From contig JBDUDA010000019.1 of the NCBI GenBank assembly GCA_040003205.1, positions 1-22,904 of the forward strand: DNA of 22,904 nucleotides. Reading direction: 5' to 3'. The notes below the pieces were generated by a model. It did not search any database. It was not told where the DNA came from and saw nothing but the letters and a program-made list of their open reading frames with translations. Made by a program: the position numbers and the translations under genes. The stretch comes from JALYIM01 sp040003205. Lineage in GTDB: Bacteria; Acidobacteriota; Terriglobia; Terriglobales; Acidobacteriaceae. Each line of letters begins with the position of its first letter. The stretch's first letter is position 1. Shown here piece after piece: positions 7,015 through 14,933 of the stretch.

Positions 7015-7554
7015 ATGGCGATCAGCGACAAAATGCGAATCCCGGCTCGTCCTCTGGGCCGCAAGCCGAACCTGCCGGACCTATCCGTACGTACTCCTAG
7101 CGGAGAACTCCGCGACTGCGCGCGCTTCAAATGCCAAGGCAGTGTGGAGTTCTGCATGGAGGGTAGCGAGATCCGTACCTATGCAAAAATGACCGATCTG
7201 AGTTTGGCGGGCTGCTACGTGGAGATGACCTCGACTTCCGCACCCGGAACTCTTTTGAGCATGATGGTCGCGTCACGTGACCTACGATTTCAAGTTAAGG
7301 GAGTCGTCAGGACAAGCGACCCCTGTTTAGGGATGGGCATCGCTTTTACGGAAATCTCCAGCACTGACCTGGGTTTCCTTCACAGATTATTACTCGAGCT
7401 CTCCGAGCCGATGACTGCTCAGGTGCCGAAGCCGACTACCATTCTGAATGAGAAGATTGATGCTGCCACGGCCCTGCGGGCAATTGCACAGTCTTTCGAA
7501 AAAAAGAGCTTTCTCACCCGCGAAGAATTTCTCCTGATCGTCAATCGACAATAA
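7015..7554 (+). CDS. PilZ-domain protein (probable c-di-GMP receptor)
   Basis: A 179-residue soluble protein. The PilZ c-di-GMP signature is complete: R33-x-x-x-R37 (RDCAR) followed about 25 residues later by D61-x-S63-x-x-G66 (DLSLAGC), then the beta-barrel strands (CYVEM, GTLLSMMV, FQVKGVVR, GMGIAFTEIS) and the closing helix (DLGFLHRLLLELS). This is the arrangement that binds intercalated c-di-GMP. The last 40 residues form a helical extension with no recognised domain. AGGA at 7007-7010 is four bases before the ATG, a rather close site. The gene stands alone, convergent with arsC. Likely roles are motility, adhesion or exopolysaccharide control, but no target is visible nearby. Confidence 0.92.
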   Translation: MAISDKMRIPARPLGRKPNLPDLSVRTPSGELRDCARFKCQGSVEFCMEGSEIRTYAKMTDLSLAGCYVEMTSTSAPGTLLSMMVASRDLRFQVKGVVRTSDPCLGMGIAFTEISSTDLGFLHRLLLELSEPMTAQVPKPTTILNEKIDAATALRAIAQSFEKKSFLTREEFLLIVNRQ

Positions 7555-7583
7555 TGCGGACCGACGCCTGGTTGTGTTAACCG

Positions 7584-7605
7584 GATCAGGATTCTAGTCC
7601 TGATC
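7584..7605. terminator. Hairpin between the convergent PilZ and arsC genes
   Basis: GATCAGGA at 7584-7591 pairs perfectly with TCCTGATC at 7598-7605 around a six-base loop. It sits 30 bases after the PilZ stop and could serve the convergent arsC transcript too. No T-run follows on either strand, so an intrinsic terminator is plausible but not proved. A second small stem (GCCAA...TTGGC, 7610-7625) follows. Confidence 0.5.
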
Positions 7606-7726
7606 ACTCGCCAAAACTGATTGGCAACGCGCATTTGTCTCGCTAAAAGTGGCGATCAGCGAAGTCCGTCAAAGGGTGACGGCCTCTAATGAGTACTCAA
7701 ATCAAATAATAGGTCGTGCCGGTGTT

Positions 7727-8218
7727 TTACGTGCGTCCGATGTCGTCGATTTCCCGCTTGATTGCCAGTTGATCCAGACTGGCCAGAGGCAGACACAGAA
7801 ATAAACTGATTCGGCGCTCGAGAGTGACGAAGACATCGCGAAAAGCGCGTTGTATTTGCTCCGCAGTTCCCTTGGCGGCTGCGGGGTCTGGAACTCCCCA
7901 ATGCGCGCTGACAGGCTGTCCGGGCCACACCGGACACATCTCCTTCGCCGCGTTGTCGCAGACGGTCAGCACAAAATCGAGCGTGGGAGCGTCGGGCTGG
8001 GCGAATTCATCCCAATTTTTACTTCGCAGCCCTCTTACGGATACGTGGGCGTCTTCAAGTTGCTGAAGCGCCTCCGGTCTAACGGTTCCAGACGGATGGC
8101 TTCCCGCGCTGTAGGCGGTGAAGGCAGGCTTTCCTTTTTGATTCAGGATTGCTTCCGCCATGATGGAGCGGGTTGAATTTCCGGTACAAAGAAACAGCAC
8201 GTTGTAGTGTCTTTGCAA
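7727..8218 (-). CDS. arsC: Arsenate reductase ArsC, low-molecular-weight phosphatase type
   Basis: A 163-residue protein of the thioredoxin-coupled arsenate reductase family. The phosphatase-like active loop is C11-T-G-N-S-T-R17-S, with the nucleophile C11 and R17; the redox relay cysteines are C87 and C95 in TVCDNAAKEMC; and the family segment PVWPGQP..AHWGVPDPA holds D111. It reduces As(V) to As(III) using C11, C87 and C95 in turn, with thioredoxin regenerating the enzyme. The start is TTG at 8218, preceded by GGGAGA (revcomp of 8224-8229) five bases away. It is the third gene of arsR-arsM-arsC, 42 bases after arsM. The last 25 residues extend beyond the core domain and are hydrophobic then charged. 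A tyrosine phosphatase is the alternative, made unlikely by the two extra cysteines and context. Confidence 0.92.
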   Translation of the reverse strand: MQRHYNVLFLCTGNSTRSIMAEAILNQKGKPAFTAYSAGSHPSGTVRPEALQQLEDAHVSVRGLRSKNWDEFAQPDAPTLDFVLTVCDNAAKEMCPVWPGQPVSAHWGVPDPAAAKGTAEQIQRAFRDVFVTLERRISLFLCLPLASLDQLAIKREIDDIGRT

Positions 8219-8260
8219 TTGGTTCTCCCGCGTTAAATTTTGCCGCAGATGATCCGCGTT

Positions 8261-9115
8261 TCAGTTGCAGCACGTGGGGCCGCAGCACGCTTGCTTCGCG
8301 GCGCCAGCCGGCTTGATCGCGCGAATGAAAGCGCTCATGAATTTTCCAGCGGCGTGGGGTGCAATCGCGTCAACATCCACGCCTTCGGCATTGAGAAACT
8401 CGCGCGCATCTTCGACGTTGTAGACGCGGGTGGGTTCAATCTCAATTTTTTCAAAACCTGCGGAGGCGAGTTTGCTGCTGTACTCTTCCTCCTCCAGCGC
8501 CCCGGCCACACAACCCACCCAAAGCAAGACGCTCTGCCGAATTTCGCGAGCTACTTCTCCTCGCGTCACCACGTCCGAGACGGCAAAGCGTCCGCCCGGC
8601 TTCAACACGCGGAATGCCTCCCGCAGCACGCGTTCTTTATCGGATGAAAGATTGATCACACAGTTCGAGAGAACTACGTCCACTGAATTATCAGGAAGAG
8701 GAATGTGTTCGATCTCGCCCTTCAAGAACTCAACATTTTCGGCGCCCGCCCGGCGTTTGTTTTCGTTGGCGAGAGCCAGCATCTCATCGGTCATATCGAG
8801 TCCGTAGGCCTTGCCCGTAGGTCCGACTCGCTTCGCCGACAACAGGACATCAATTCCGCCTCCGGAGCCAAGATCGAGTACAACCTCGCCTGGATTCAAC
8901 GTCGCCAAAGCGGTTGGATTTCCGCATCCCAGCGAAGCCTGCATCGCCTGCTGCGGAATCTGGTCCGCTTGCGCGCTATCGTAGAGATTGGAAGTGATGG
9001 GATCGCTCCCCGAACTCCCTGACGCACCGCAGCAACTGCTCCCGCCACTGTTTACTCGCAGGGCCGCTTGTCCATACTTCTCTTTCACGATGTCTTTTAT
9101 ATTTTCGTGGCTCAC
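8261..9115 (-). CDS. arsM: Arsenite S-adenosylmethionine methyltransferase ArsM
   Basis: A 284-residue class I methyltransferase. The SAM site is VVLDLGSGGGIDVL (residues 78-91) followed by the acidic GLDM at 105-108. The three cysteines that bind As(III) in characterised ArsM proteins are at Cys64 (LGCGNP), Cys152 (SNCVINLS) and Cys202 (WVGCVAGA). Extra cysteine pairs occur near the N-terminus (C28-C29) and at the tail (CCGPTCC). It methylates trivalent arsenic to mono-, di- and trimethyl forms, giving detoxification by volatilisation. Translation starts at GTG 9115 with AGGAGA (revcomp of 9122-9127) that overlaps the arsR stop, so the two genes are tightly coupled. ArsC downstream supplies As(III). 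Confidence is high because all catalytic cysteines and the neighbours agree. Confidence 0.96.
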   Translation of the reverse strand: MSHENIKDIVKEKYGQAALRVNSGGSSCCGASGSSGSDPITSNLYDSAQADQIPQQAMQASLGCGNPTALATLNPGEVVLDLGSGGGIDVLLSAKRVGPTGKAYGLDMTDEMLALANENKRRAGAENVEFLKGEIEHIPLPDNSVDVVLSNCVINLSSDKERVLREAFRVLKPGGRFAVSDVVTRGEVAREIRQSVLLWVGCVAGALEEEEYSSKLASAGFEKIEIEPTRVYNVEDAREFLNAEGVDVDAIAPHAAGKFMSAFIRAIKPAGAAKQACCGPTCCN

Positions 9116-9125
9116 GATAGTTCTC

Positions 9126-9482
9126 CTATTTGCCTAGTTGAACAATGTCTCGCGCCTTGACGGCCTGATTTCGAGTGCAACATTCTGCGTACAAAAAGCG
9201 CAGCAACTCTTGTAGGGCCTCCGCATTGGCGCTGTAGCGCAGAAAGGTGTGCTCCCGTTGCACGCGCACCAGGTCTTCACTTTTAAGTTTGTCGAGATGG
9301 TGCGACAGGGTTGAATTGGGAATGTCCAGTTCTTCCTGGATATCTCCCACCACCAGACCTTGGGGATGCGCCGCTAATAATAGCTGCATAATTCTGAGCC
9401 GGGGTTCGGTCCCCATGGCCGAGAACATGTCGGCATAACGCGCGACCTGGTCTGCATCTTTCTTGGGATCACCATCGCCCAT
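9126..9482 (-). CDS. arsR: ArsR-family arsenic-responsive repressor
   Basis: A 118-residue winged-helix repressor. The HTH is about residues 47-72 (DIQEELDIPNSTLSHHLDKLKSEDLV), followed by the wing (VQREHTFLRYSA). The classical ELCVCD metal motif is absent. Instead an adjacent pair, Cys101-Cys102 (AECCTR), lies in the C-terminal helix, as in the Acidithiobacillus-type ArsR that binds As(III) near the dimer interface. A GTG at 9521 would add 13 residues, but that extension covers the consensus promoter (9489-9517), so I take the ATG at 9482. With that start, C101 and C102 are the only cysteines. The gene leads the arsR-arsM-arsC operon and very likely represses it until As(III) binds. Confidence 0.9.
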   Translation of the reverse strand: MGDGDPKKDADQVARYADMFSAMGTEPRLRIMQLLLAAHPQGLVVGDIQEELDIPNSTLSHHLDKLKSEDLVRVQREHTFLRYSANAEALQELLRFLYAECCTRNQAVKARDIVQLGK

Positions 9483-9488
9483 ACTTCG

Positions 9489-9504
9489 ATATTTGCAGAA
9501 ATAT
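9489..9504. promoter_or_regulatory. Candidate ArsR operator overlapping the -10
   Basis: ATATTT-GCAG-AAATAT is a perfect 6+4+6 inverted repeat. Its left arm is the -10 element itself and the rest lies in the spacer, so a bound ArsR dimer would block RNA polymerase. AT-rich palindromes of this kind are typical for ArsR/SmtB repressors. Confidence 0.68.
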
Positions 9505-9517
9505 GAATTGATGTCAA
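9489..9517 (-). promoter_or_regulatory. arsR promoter, consensus -35 and leaderless geometry
   Basis: On the minus strand a perfect TTGACA (9512-9517) is followed after exactly 17 bases by AAATAT (9489-9494). Only six bases separate the -10 from the arsR ATG at 9482, so transcription should begin at or within a base or two of the A of ATG, predicting a leaderless message. Confidence 0.72.
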
Positions 9518-9602
9518 GCACGGGATGGCGAGGGAGAAAAACACGCCGGCGCCCTGAATCTGAGCCGCACTCGCGATGCTTTAATCAAGGGAGGGATTCT
9601 GA

Positions 9603-9635
9603 CTGCGACCCGCCCTTTGACGAGACGGGTCGCAG
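9603..9635 (-). terminator. Strong stem-loop after the DUF4440 gene
   Basis: CTGCGACCCG at 9603-9612 pairs perfectly with CGGGTCGCAG at 9626-9635, a 10-bp GC-rich stem around a 13-base loop, 35 bases beyond the stop of the minus-strand DUF4440 gene and upstream of the ars promoter. It would insulate the ars operon. There is no clear U-tract after it. Confidence 0.55.
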
Positions 9636-9669
9636 CAGATCTCACACGGTCGAAATCTGGATGACTCTT

Positions 9670-10116
9670 CTATGGATTCGCGACCCGTGTTTGCTGGAAT
9701 GCAACCGACTGCCAGCGTCCGTCTTTTTTTACATATACGCGGGTGAACATCATTGTGCCGGTGGCGTCCTGGCCACCCAGCATTCCCTTAACTTCGGCCT
9801 TGCCGGTTACGACAGCGGTATTTCCGTAAACGCGCACTTTCATGTCTGACAATTCGTCGCTTGAGAGCTTCGATTGTCCGGATTTGAAGGCGTCTATCAT
9901 TTGCGATTTGTTGCTCATTTGTCCGTTCATGGTGATGATGCTGTAGTCGTCAGAAGTCTGTTTATCGAGTGCCGCAACATCTGCTTTCAAGACCGCAGTT
10001 GCGCGATCAGTCTCAATCTTTTTGATCTGGTCCTGCACATCCTCAGCCGACATCGTTGTCACGAATCCGGCCAGGCAAAAGCACGCTACCGACAAAACGG
10101 AGAATATTCTGCTCAT
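9670..10116 (-). CDS. Secreted DUF4440/SnoaL-like protein (NTF2 fold)
   Basis: A 148-residue protein with a signal peptide (MSRIFSVLSVACFCLAGFVTTMSAED) and a mature domain of about 120 residues with the DUF4440 pattern: an N-terminal helix (VQDQIKKIETDRATAVLKADVAALDKQ), DDYSIITMNGQMSNKSQMIDAFKSG, then strands MKVRVYGNTAVVTGKAEVKG, GTMMFTRVYVKKDGRWQSVAFQQT. The family has the cone-shaped NTF2-like fold, used as a small ligand-binding or enzyme scaffold, and most exported members have no known role. GAGGAG (10125-10130 complement) precedes the ATG at good spacing. It is divergent from the ferritin-like gene across 210 bases. A lipoprotein is possible but the lipobox is not convincing. Confidence 0.85.
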   Translation of the reverse strand: MSRIFSVLSVACFCLAGFVTTMSAEDVQDQIKKIETDRATAVLKADVAALDKQTSDDYSIITMNGQMSNKSQMIDAFKSGQSKLSSDELSDMKVRVYGNTAVVTGKAEVKGMLGGQDATGTMMFTRVYVKKDGRWQSVAFQQTRVANP

Positions 10117-10326
10117 GTTCTAACTCCTCTTTCTTAGCAAACTCTCTGCGCTGGCAAACCTCGGTTCCCCAGTCCGCGCGAGTTTACTCTACCTGTTGCA
10201 AGCCGTAAAGTTTCGGCCTCCGTCCAAGCTGCCCGGTTAGTAGAGCTGCGTCTTACAAACTTTTTACATCTCCATGACACCTCACTCGACCCTCAGGATC
10301 AACCTTCTTCCCTAAGGAGAACACTT

Positions 10327-11454
10327 ATGAGCGACCTATTGAGTAACCTGAAAACATCCATCAACCGGAGAAAGTTTGTGAAGAGCGGATTAACTGCGGC
10401 GGGCGGGGCAGCCTTAGGCGGGGGGCTTTTAGCCCACAGCTCGCCTTTACTTGCGGACGAAGGTCCGGAGGAGCGAAATGGACGCCTCACTCGAGGGGAC
10501 GCTGCCATCTTGCGATTCCTGGCTGCCGCAGAAATCCTGGAAACCGATCTTTGGCAGCAATACAACGAGCTGGCAGGCATTCAAGATAGCGAAGTCCCGG
10601 GTGGAAGTGGCAATCCGGCGTACACCGCCGCTCTTGCGGTCCTCGACGGAGATATGGACCAGTACATTCACGACAACACAGAGGACGAGCTCACCCACGA
10701 AGTATTTATCAATGCCTACCTCGCTTCGAAGGGCGCGGACACAGTAAGTCTGGAAGCGTTCCGTACTTTGCCCAGCAGCAAAGCCACAGGCGCGCAGCAA
10801 ATCGGAAGGCTAACTAATCTTATGCAGCTCACAGTCGATACCAGTTGGTGGACGCGGTATCGCGTGGGCAACAAAAATCCCGATTTTGGCGATCACTTCG
10901 ATCAGGCTGTGCCAAGTCTCAATGTCGGACAACATCCTGCCATTCCGAGGACGGACGACGACCTCACGCCCAACGAGCATTTGCAGGCGATCGCCAATAC
11001 CGCGGCCTTTCACTTCGGAACCGTCGAGCAAGGCGGCACTAGTTTGTATCCGCAACTCGCGCAGCGGGTCACTCATCCGGAAGTTTTGCGCATCGTGTTG
11101 AGCATAGGCCCCACCGAAGCCATGCATTTTCAGACTTGGGCCGATAAGGCGGGAAACGCGCCTCCTCTAACTGACCCCAAAGATCCCACTCTTGTCTTTC
11201 CGAACCTCAACGCGCCTCCGTTCGGGGGAGAGGAATTTCAAACAAACCTGATCATGCCTGAGCCAACTATATTTCTCAGCCGAAAATTGCCAGCATGCTC
11301 AATAGTACGTCCGACGGCCACGAAAAACGCCGCCATGGGAGCGGTAAACTTTCTGGCCGCGTCGGGGCTTTTTATCGGGCAGTCACAAGCGTTCTTTCAA
11401 CTGATGCGTGATCTGGCGAAAGACGCAGACGAAGCCATGCGCGGACGCGGATAG
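10327..11454 (+). CDS. Tat-exported ferritin-like domain protein
   Basis: A 375-residue protein with a twin-arginine signal (N-R14-R-K-F-V-K, then a glycine/alanine-rich hydrophobic stretch ending near SSPLLADE). The body resembles the Ferritin_2 (PF13668-like) four-helix domain: a first helix AAAEILETDLWQQYNEL, an E-L-T-H motif at residues 121-124, a third helix with FHFGTVEQGG, and E-A-M-H at residues 264-267. The paired ExxH motifs are what one expects of a di-iron or related metal centre. Tat export implies it folds, perhaps with metal, in the cytoplasm. AAGGAGA at 10314-10320 lies six bases before the ATG. It is monocistronic, followed by a strong hairpin. The function of exported members is unclear; oxidative or desiccation stress is sometimes suggested. 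Confidence 0.87.
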   Translation: MSDLLSNLKTSINRRKFVKSGLTAAGGAALGGGLLAHSSPLLADEGPEERNGRLTRGDAAILRFLAAAEILETDLWQQYNELAGIQDSEVPGGSGNPAYTAALAVLDGDMDQYIHDNTEDELTHEVFINAYLASKGADTVSLEAFRTLPSSKATGAQQIGRLTNLMQLTVDTSWWTRYRVGNKNPDFGDHFDQAVPSLNVGQHPAIPRTDDDLTPNEHLQAIANTAAFHFGTVEQGGTSLYPQLAQRVTHPEVLRIVLSIGPTEAMHFQTWADKAGNAPPLTDPKDPTLVFPNLNAPPFGGEEFQTNLIMPEPTIFLSRKLPACSIVRPTATKNAAMGAVNFLAASGLFIGQSQAFFQLMRDLAKDADEAMRGRG

Positions 11455-11471
11455 TGATCCACTAATTCGGA

Positions 11472-11498
11472 GGCGGCGGTCGTTCGATTACCGCCGCC
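11472..11498 (+). terminator. GC-rich hairpin after the ferritin-like gene
   Basis: GGCGGCGGT at 11472-11480 pairs perfectly with ACCGCCGCC at 11490-11498 around a nine-base loop, 17 bases after the stop. No U-run follows. The remaining roughly 200 bases up to the end of convergent galK show no gene that I can support. Confidence 0.6.
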
Positions 11499-11699
11499 GA
11501 AGATTCACTATCGGCTGGGTGCGATCTGGGAGTCAACATTGTTGTCAGCACCTATTCGCGGGCTACGGCGGTGCTGATCGGCATGTGGCGAGGGCTATGA
11601 AAACGTTCGCGTGGGCAGCGGCGAAGTGATGCTGCGGAACCAGGCGCCTTGGTGGTCGCAGCATAGTTGGAACGCTGGAAGCTCTCGGTCCCGGGCGAA

Positions 11700-12869
11700 T
11701 TAATCTGGGTACTCAATGACCTCGCTCGCGCCATCGGCGGCGGCGGATACAAATATCTGTGGGGCAAGGCCGGTGGCTTCCCGGTAAGAATCCGCCACCT
11801 CGCGCTGGAATGCGGCAATGGAGGAATCGCGTACCAGGTTAATCGTGCACCCACCAAAACCTCCGCCAGTCATGCGGGCCCCGTATACGCCCTTCACTTT
11901 CCCCGCGAGCTCGACCATCAGGTTCAGCTCATCGCAACTCACTTCGTAATCATCGCGGAGACTGCGATGGGACTCACCCATCAGGCGGCCGAACGTTTCC
12001 AGGTCCCCGCGACTCAGGGCCGAAGCAGCTTGCTGAACACGCGCGTTCTCTCCAATAACGTGGCGGCAGCGACGGTAGATTACTTCCGGAAGCTCTTGAG
12101 CGTAGCGCTCGAGTTCCGGCAGATTCACGTCGCGCAAAGATTGGATACCAGGAAGGAAGCGGGAGAGCAGGCGCACTCCCTGCTCGCATTCCGCTCGACG
12201 GGCATTGTACTCCCCGCCCGCGTGCGAGTGCTTCACCATGGTGTTGCAGATCACCAAGCTGACGCCTACAGGCAATGGCAACAAACGATATTCCAGCGAA
12301 CGGCAGTCCAGTAAAAGCGCATGGCCGGCCCGTCCACAGCAGGAAATGAATTGATCCATGATTCCAACGTGTGCGCCAACGAAATCATTTTCGGCGCGCT
12401 GACCGAGTTTCGCCAGCGTAACAGGATCAGCGGACAACCCAGACGCGCCCAGGAGCGCCAGAGCACTCGCAATCTCAATCGCCGCCGAGGAACTTAAGCC
12501 TGACCCGATCGGCACATCACCGCGAATAAAGAGATTGGCGCCATGTAAACGGTAACCCGCCTTCTCCAGAATTACGGCAATCCCAATAACGTAGTCACTC
12601 CAGTGATTTTTCTTTTTCGGCTCTCCCGCATCGAGATCGATTTCGACCACATCAGAAAAATTGGAGGATCGTATGGAGATCGTGCGACCCGGATGCGCTG
12701 CAATGGCGACCCAAACGTCGAACTCGATCGCGGCCGGCATAACGAAGCCGTCGTTGTAATCAGTGTGTTCCCCGATAAGGTTGACGCGGCCGGGCGCGCG
12801 GAACAAACGTGCAGCGCCGCCATACACGTCGGCAAAGTGTTCCCGCAGATCGGATGTCGAGTTTCCCAC
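11700..12869 (-). CDS. galK: Galactokinase
   Basis: A 389-residue GHMP kinase that phosphorylates galactose at C1 with ATP, the entry step of the Leloir pathway. The galactokinase signature P26-GRVNLIGEHTDYNDG is at residues 26-41, the ATP-binding loop P120-IGSGLSSSAA at 120-130, the catalytic aspartate D172 in GIMDQF, and motif 3 MTGGGFGGC near the C-terminus. The GTG start at 12869 lacks a clear Shine-Dalgarno, so coupling to the 67-residue gene 20 bases upstream is likely. It is the last gene of a symporter-small membrane protein-galK operon. galT and galE are not in the window. GalNAc-1-kinase activity, known in some eukaryotic paralogues, cannot be excluded from the sequence. Confidence 0.95.
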   Translation of the reverse strand: MGNSTSDLREHFADVYGGAARLFRAPGRVNLIGEHTDYNDGFVMPAAIEFDVWVAIAAHPGRTISIRSSNFSDVVEIDLDAGEPKKKNHWSDYVIGIAVILEKAGYRLHGANLFIRGDVPIGSGLSSSAAIEIASALALLGASGLSADPVTLAKLGQRAENDFVGAHVGIMDQFISCCGRAGHALLLDCRSLEYRLLPLPVGVSLVICNTMVKHSHAGGEYNARRAECEQGVRLLSRFLPGIQSLRDVNLPELERYAQELPEVIYRRCRHVIGENARVQQAASALSRGDLETFGRLMGESHRSLRDDYEVSCDELNLMVELAGKVKGVYGARMTGGGFGGCTINLVRDSSIAAFQREVADSYREATGLAPQIFVSAAADGASEVIEYPD

Positions 12870-12889
12870 GGTTCGTGTCTTTAAGAACT

Positions 12890-13093
12890 TCAGTGTGTGG
12901 CACGGCTTGCACGGCGGGCGAGTAAAATCATGACAACGCCGAACACCAGCATCGGCATGCCCCAGGCAAGATTGATGTTGATACCGAGCGAGCGCTGATA
13001 AATGTCCTTGCTGCCGAGCAATCCGTAGCCAACCAGCAAGATACCCAAAACGGCAAACAATCCGCCGAGCGGCAATCTGATATCCCAGCCCAT
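12890..13093 (-). CDS. 67-residue two-helix membrane protein of the galactose operon
   Basis: The protein has two predicted membrane helices (about residues 9-26, LGGLFAVLGILLVGYGLL, and about 42-59, LAWGMPMLVFGVVMILLARR) joined by a polar loop with KDIYQRSLGININ. AGAGGAA precedes the ATG at about six bases. It lies 31 bases after the symporter and 20 bases before galK, all on the minus strand. Small two-helix proteins next to sodium/solute symporters can act as accessory subunits, but I do not recognise this one and the role is inferred from position only. Confidence 0.78.
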   Translation of the reverse strand: MGWDIRLPLGGLFAVLGILLVGYGLLGSKDIYQRSLGININLAWGMPMLVFGVVMILLARRASRATH

Positions 13094-13124
13094 ATTAATT
13101 CCTCTCGTTCAGTGAAACAGCTTC

Positions 13125-14933
13125 TTACCGGAACACAATGTTAAGCGCAAGCGTCAGCGCGATCACCACCAAACCAAGTATGACCGGACGTTTATGCCAC
13201 GGCAAGTCAGTCTCGCTGGGCCGCTCGGTTAATGAATAGACAAGTCCCACCAATTCTTTCTCGTCGCGAGGACGCGTAACCAGGCTGATCAGGATCGTGA
13301 CTACAAAGCAAGTACACCAGGCCCAGATCGCAGTCCAGAAATTTTGCGCCATCTCGCTAGGGTACGTATGCAAAATGACCGTCATCCAACCGCCCTTTAT
13401 ACCGGGAGCGCCACCGACCGGCAACGTAAGTCCGTGATGAATTGCGGCGGCAGTGGTGCCACTGATTAAGCCAAGGAATGCGCCGTGCCCGGTAGCACGC
13501 TTCCAAAACATACCTAGTAAGAACGTCGCAAACAAAGGCGCGTTCACGAACGCGAACACCAACTGCAACATGTCCATGATGTTGTTGAAGCGGGTGGCTC
13601 CATAAGCTGCAATTACCGAAAGACCGATTCCAAAAATGGTCGCGAAGCGTCCCATCCATAAGTAATGTTCGTCGCTGGCGCCAGGCCGAATGTAGGACTG
13701 ATAAATGTCGTAAGTCCAAACAGTGTTAAAGGCGGTGACGTTGCCTGCCATCCCAGACATGAAGCTGGCTAGCAACGCTGTCAGGCCGAGGCCCAAAATG
13801 CCAGTAGGAAAATAATGTAACAACATGTTGGGTATGGCGAGATCGTAATCCAGTATCGGCTTGCCTTCCCGGTCCAATAAAGGCTCTCCGGTAGCGGCAT
13901 TCGTTTTCACCGGAATGAGGCCTTCGCCCTGGTATTCGGATGGATTCGATGCTTGCCCCGCTGCGGATGTGACGTTGGCGCGGGTGACGGACTGTCTTGG
14001 AAGCGCCACGGCAATCAATCCGGGGAGAATTACGAGGAAAGGAAAAAACATTTTGGGCAAGGCGGCAATTAATGGAGTGCGGCGGGCGGCGCTCATGGAA
14101 TCCGCTGCCATCGCACGTTGAATGACGAGGAAATCCGTACACCAGTATCCGAAGGAGAGGACGAACCCCAATCCCATTAACAGTCCGAACCACTCGACTC
14201 CCAGGGGATTGGTCTGAGGGCTGGCCATGCCGACCCAGGAATGCATGTGGCTTGCGGGCAGTCTTTCGCTTAACCCGCGCCAGCCTCCGACGTTCTTCAA
14301 CCCCAGAAAGACAAGCGGCAGAAATCCGGCAACGATAAGGAAAAACTGTAAAACCTCGTTATAGATCGCACTCGTGAGTCCGCCGAAAAAAATGTAAGCG
14401 AGCACGATCAGCCCCGAAACCACAATGCTGAAGTGAAAAATCCACTGCGGCCCAATCGCCATCCTCTGGAAGGGAGCGTCAAGAATATGCAGTGTTTGGA
14501 TCAGGCGCGCCATCGCATACATGGAAATGCCGGATGAGAACACCGTCATGATGGCGAAAGAAATCGCATTCAAACCGCGGGTCTTCTCGTCAAAGCGAAG
14601 GCGAAGATATTCCGGCACCGAACGAGCCCGCGAACCGTAGTAAAACGGCATCATGAAAATTCCCACGAATACCATGGCTGGGATGGCGCCGACCCAGTAG
14701 AAGTGGCTGGTCGCGATACCGTACTTGGCTCCCGAGGCGGCCATGCCAATGACTTCCTGCGCGCCCAAATTTGCCGAGATAAACGCCAAGCCGCATACCC
14801 ACGCAGGAATAGCGCGCCCACCCAGGAAAAAATCGGCACTGGTTTTTACTTTTCGCTTTAACACGATACCAATGCCCAGCACTGACGTGAAGTACGCCAG
14901 CATAATGATCCAGTCAATGCTTGTGAGGTTCAA
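13125..14933 (-). CDS. Sodium/sugar symporter, SSS (SGLT-like) family
   Basis: A 602-residue polytopic membrane protein with about 14 helices. SSS features include the N-terminal SADFFLGGRAIPAWVCGLAFISANLGAQEVIGMAASGAKYG, the helix AYIFFGGLTSAIYNEVLQFFL that resembles the sugar-binding region of Vibrio SGLT, and a late MSGMAGNVTAFNTVWTYDIYQ. A hydrophilic insert (about residues 315-360) separates helices. It probably imports galactose or a related sugar with sodium, given galK two genes later. The start is TTG at 14933: it gives the full first helix (IDWIIMLAYFTSVLGIGIV) whereas the first ATG would cut it. A GAGG at 14945-14948 (complement) is only a weak ribosome site, so the start is uncertain. 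Substrate is inferred from context. Confidence 0.9.
   Translation of the reverse strand: MNLTSIDWIIMLAYFTSVLGIGIVLKRKVKTSADFFLGGRAIPAWVCGLAFISANLGAQEVIGMAASGAKYGIATSHFYWVGAIPAMVFVGIFMMPFYYGSRARSVPEYLRLRFDEKTRGLNAISFAIMTVFSSGISMYAMARLIQTLHILDAPFQRMAIGPQWIFHFSIVVSGLIVLAYIFFGGLTSAIYNEVLQFFLIVAGFLPLVFLGLKNVGGWRGLSERLPASHMHSWVGMASPQTNPLGVEWFGLLMGLGFVLSFGYWCTDFLVIQRAMAADSMSAARRTPLIAALPKMFFPFLVILPGLIAVALPRQSVTRANVTSAAGQASNPSEYQGEGLIPVKTNAATGEPLLDREGKPILDYDLAIPNMLLHYFPTGILGLGLTALLASFMSGMAGNVTAFNTVWTYDIYQSYIRPGASDEHYLWMGRFATIFGIGLSVIAAYGATRFNNIMDMLQLVFAFVNAPLFATFLLGMFWKRATGHGAFLGLISGTTAAAIHHGLTLPVGGAPGIKGGWMTVILHTYPSEMAQNFWTAIWAWCTCFVVTILISLVTRPRDEKELVGLVYSLTERPSETDLPWHKRPVILGLVVIALTLALNIVFR

Noticed and set aside
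9483..9521. ArsR extension from GTG 9521
   Set aside because: It would place the consensus promoter and the palindrome inside the coding region, and the family starts near the ATG at 9482.
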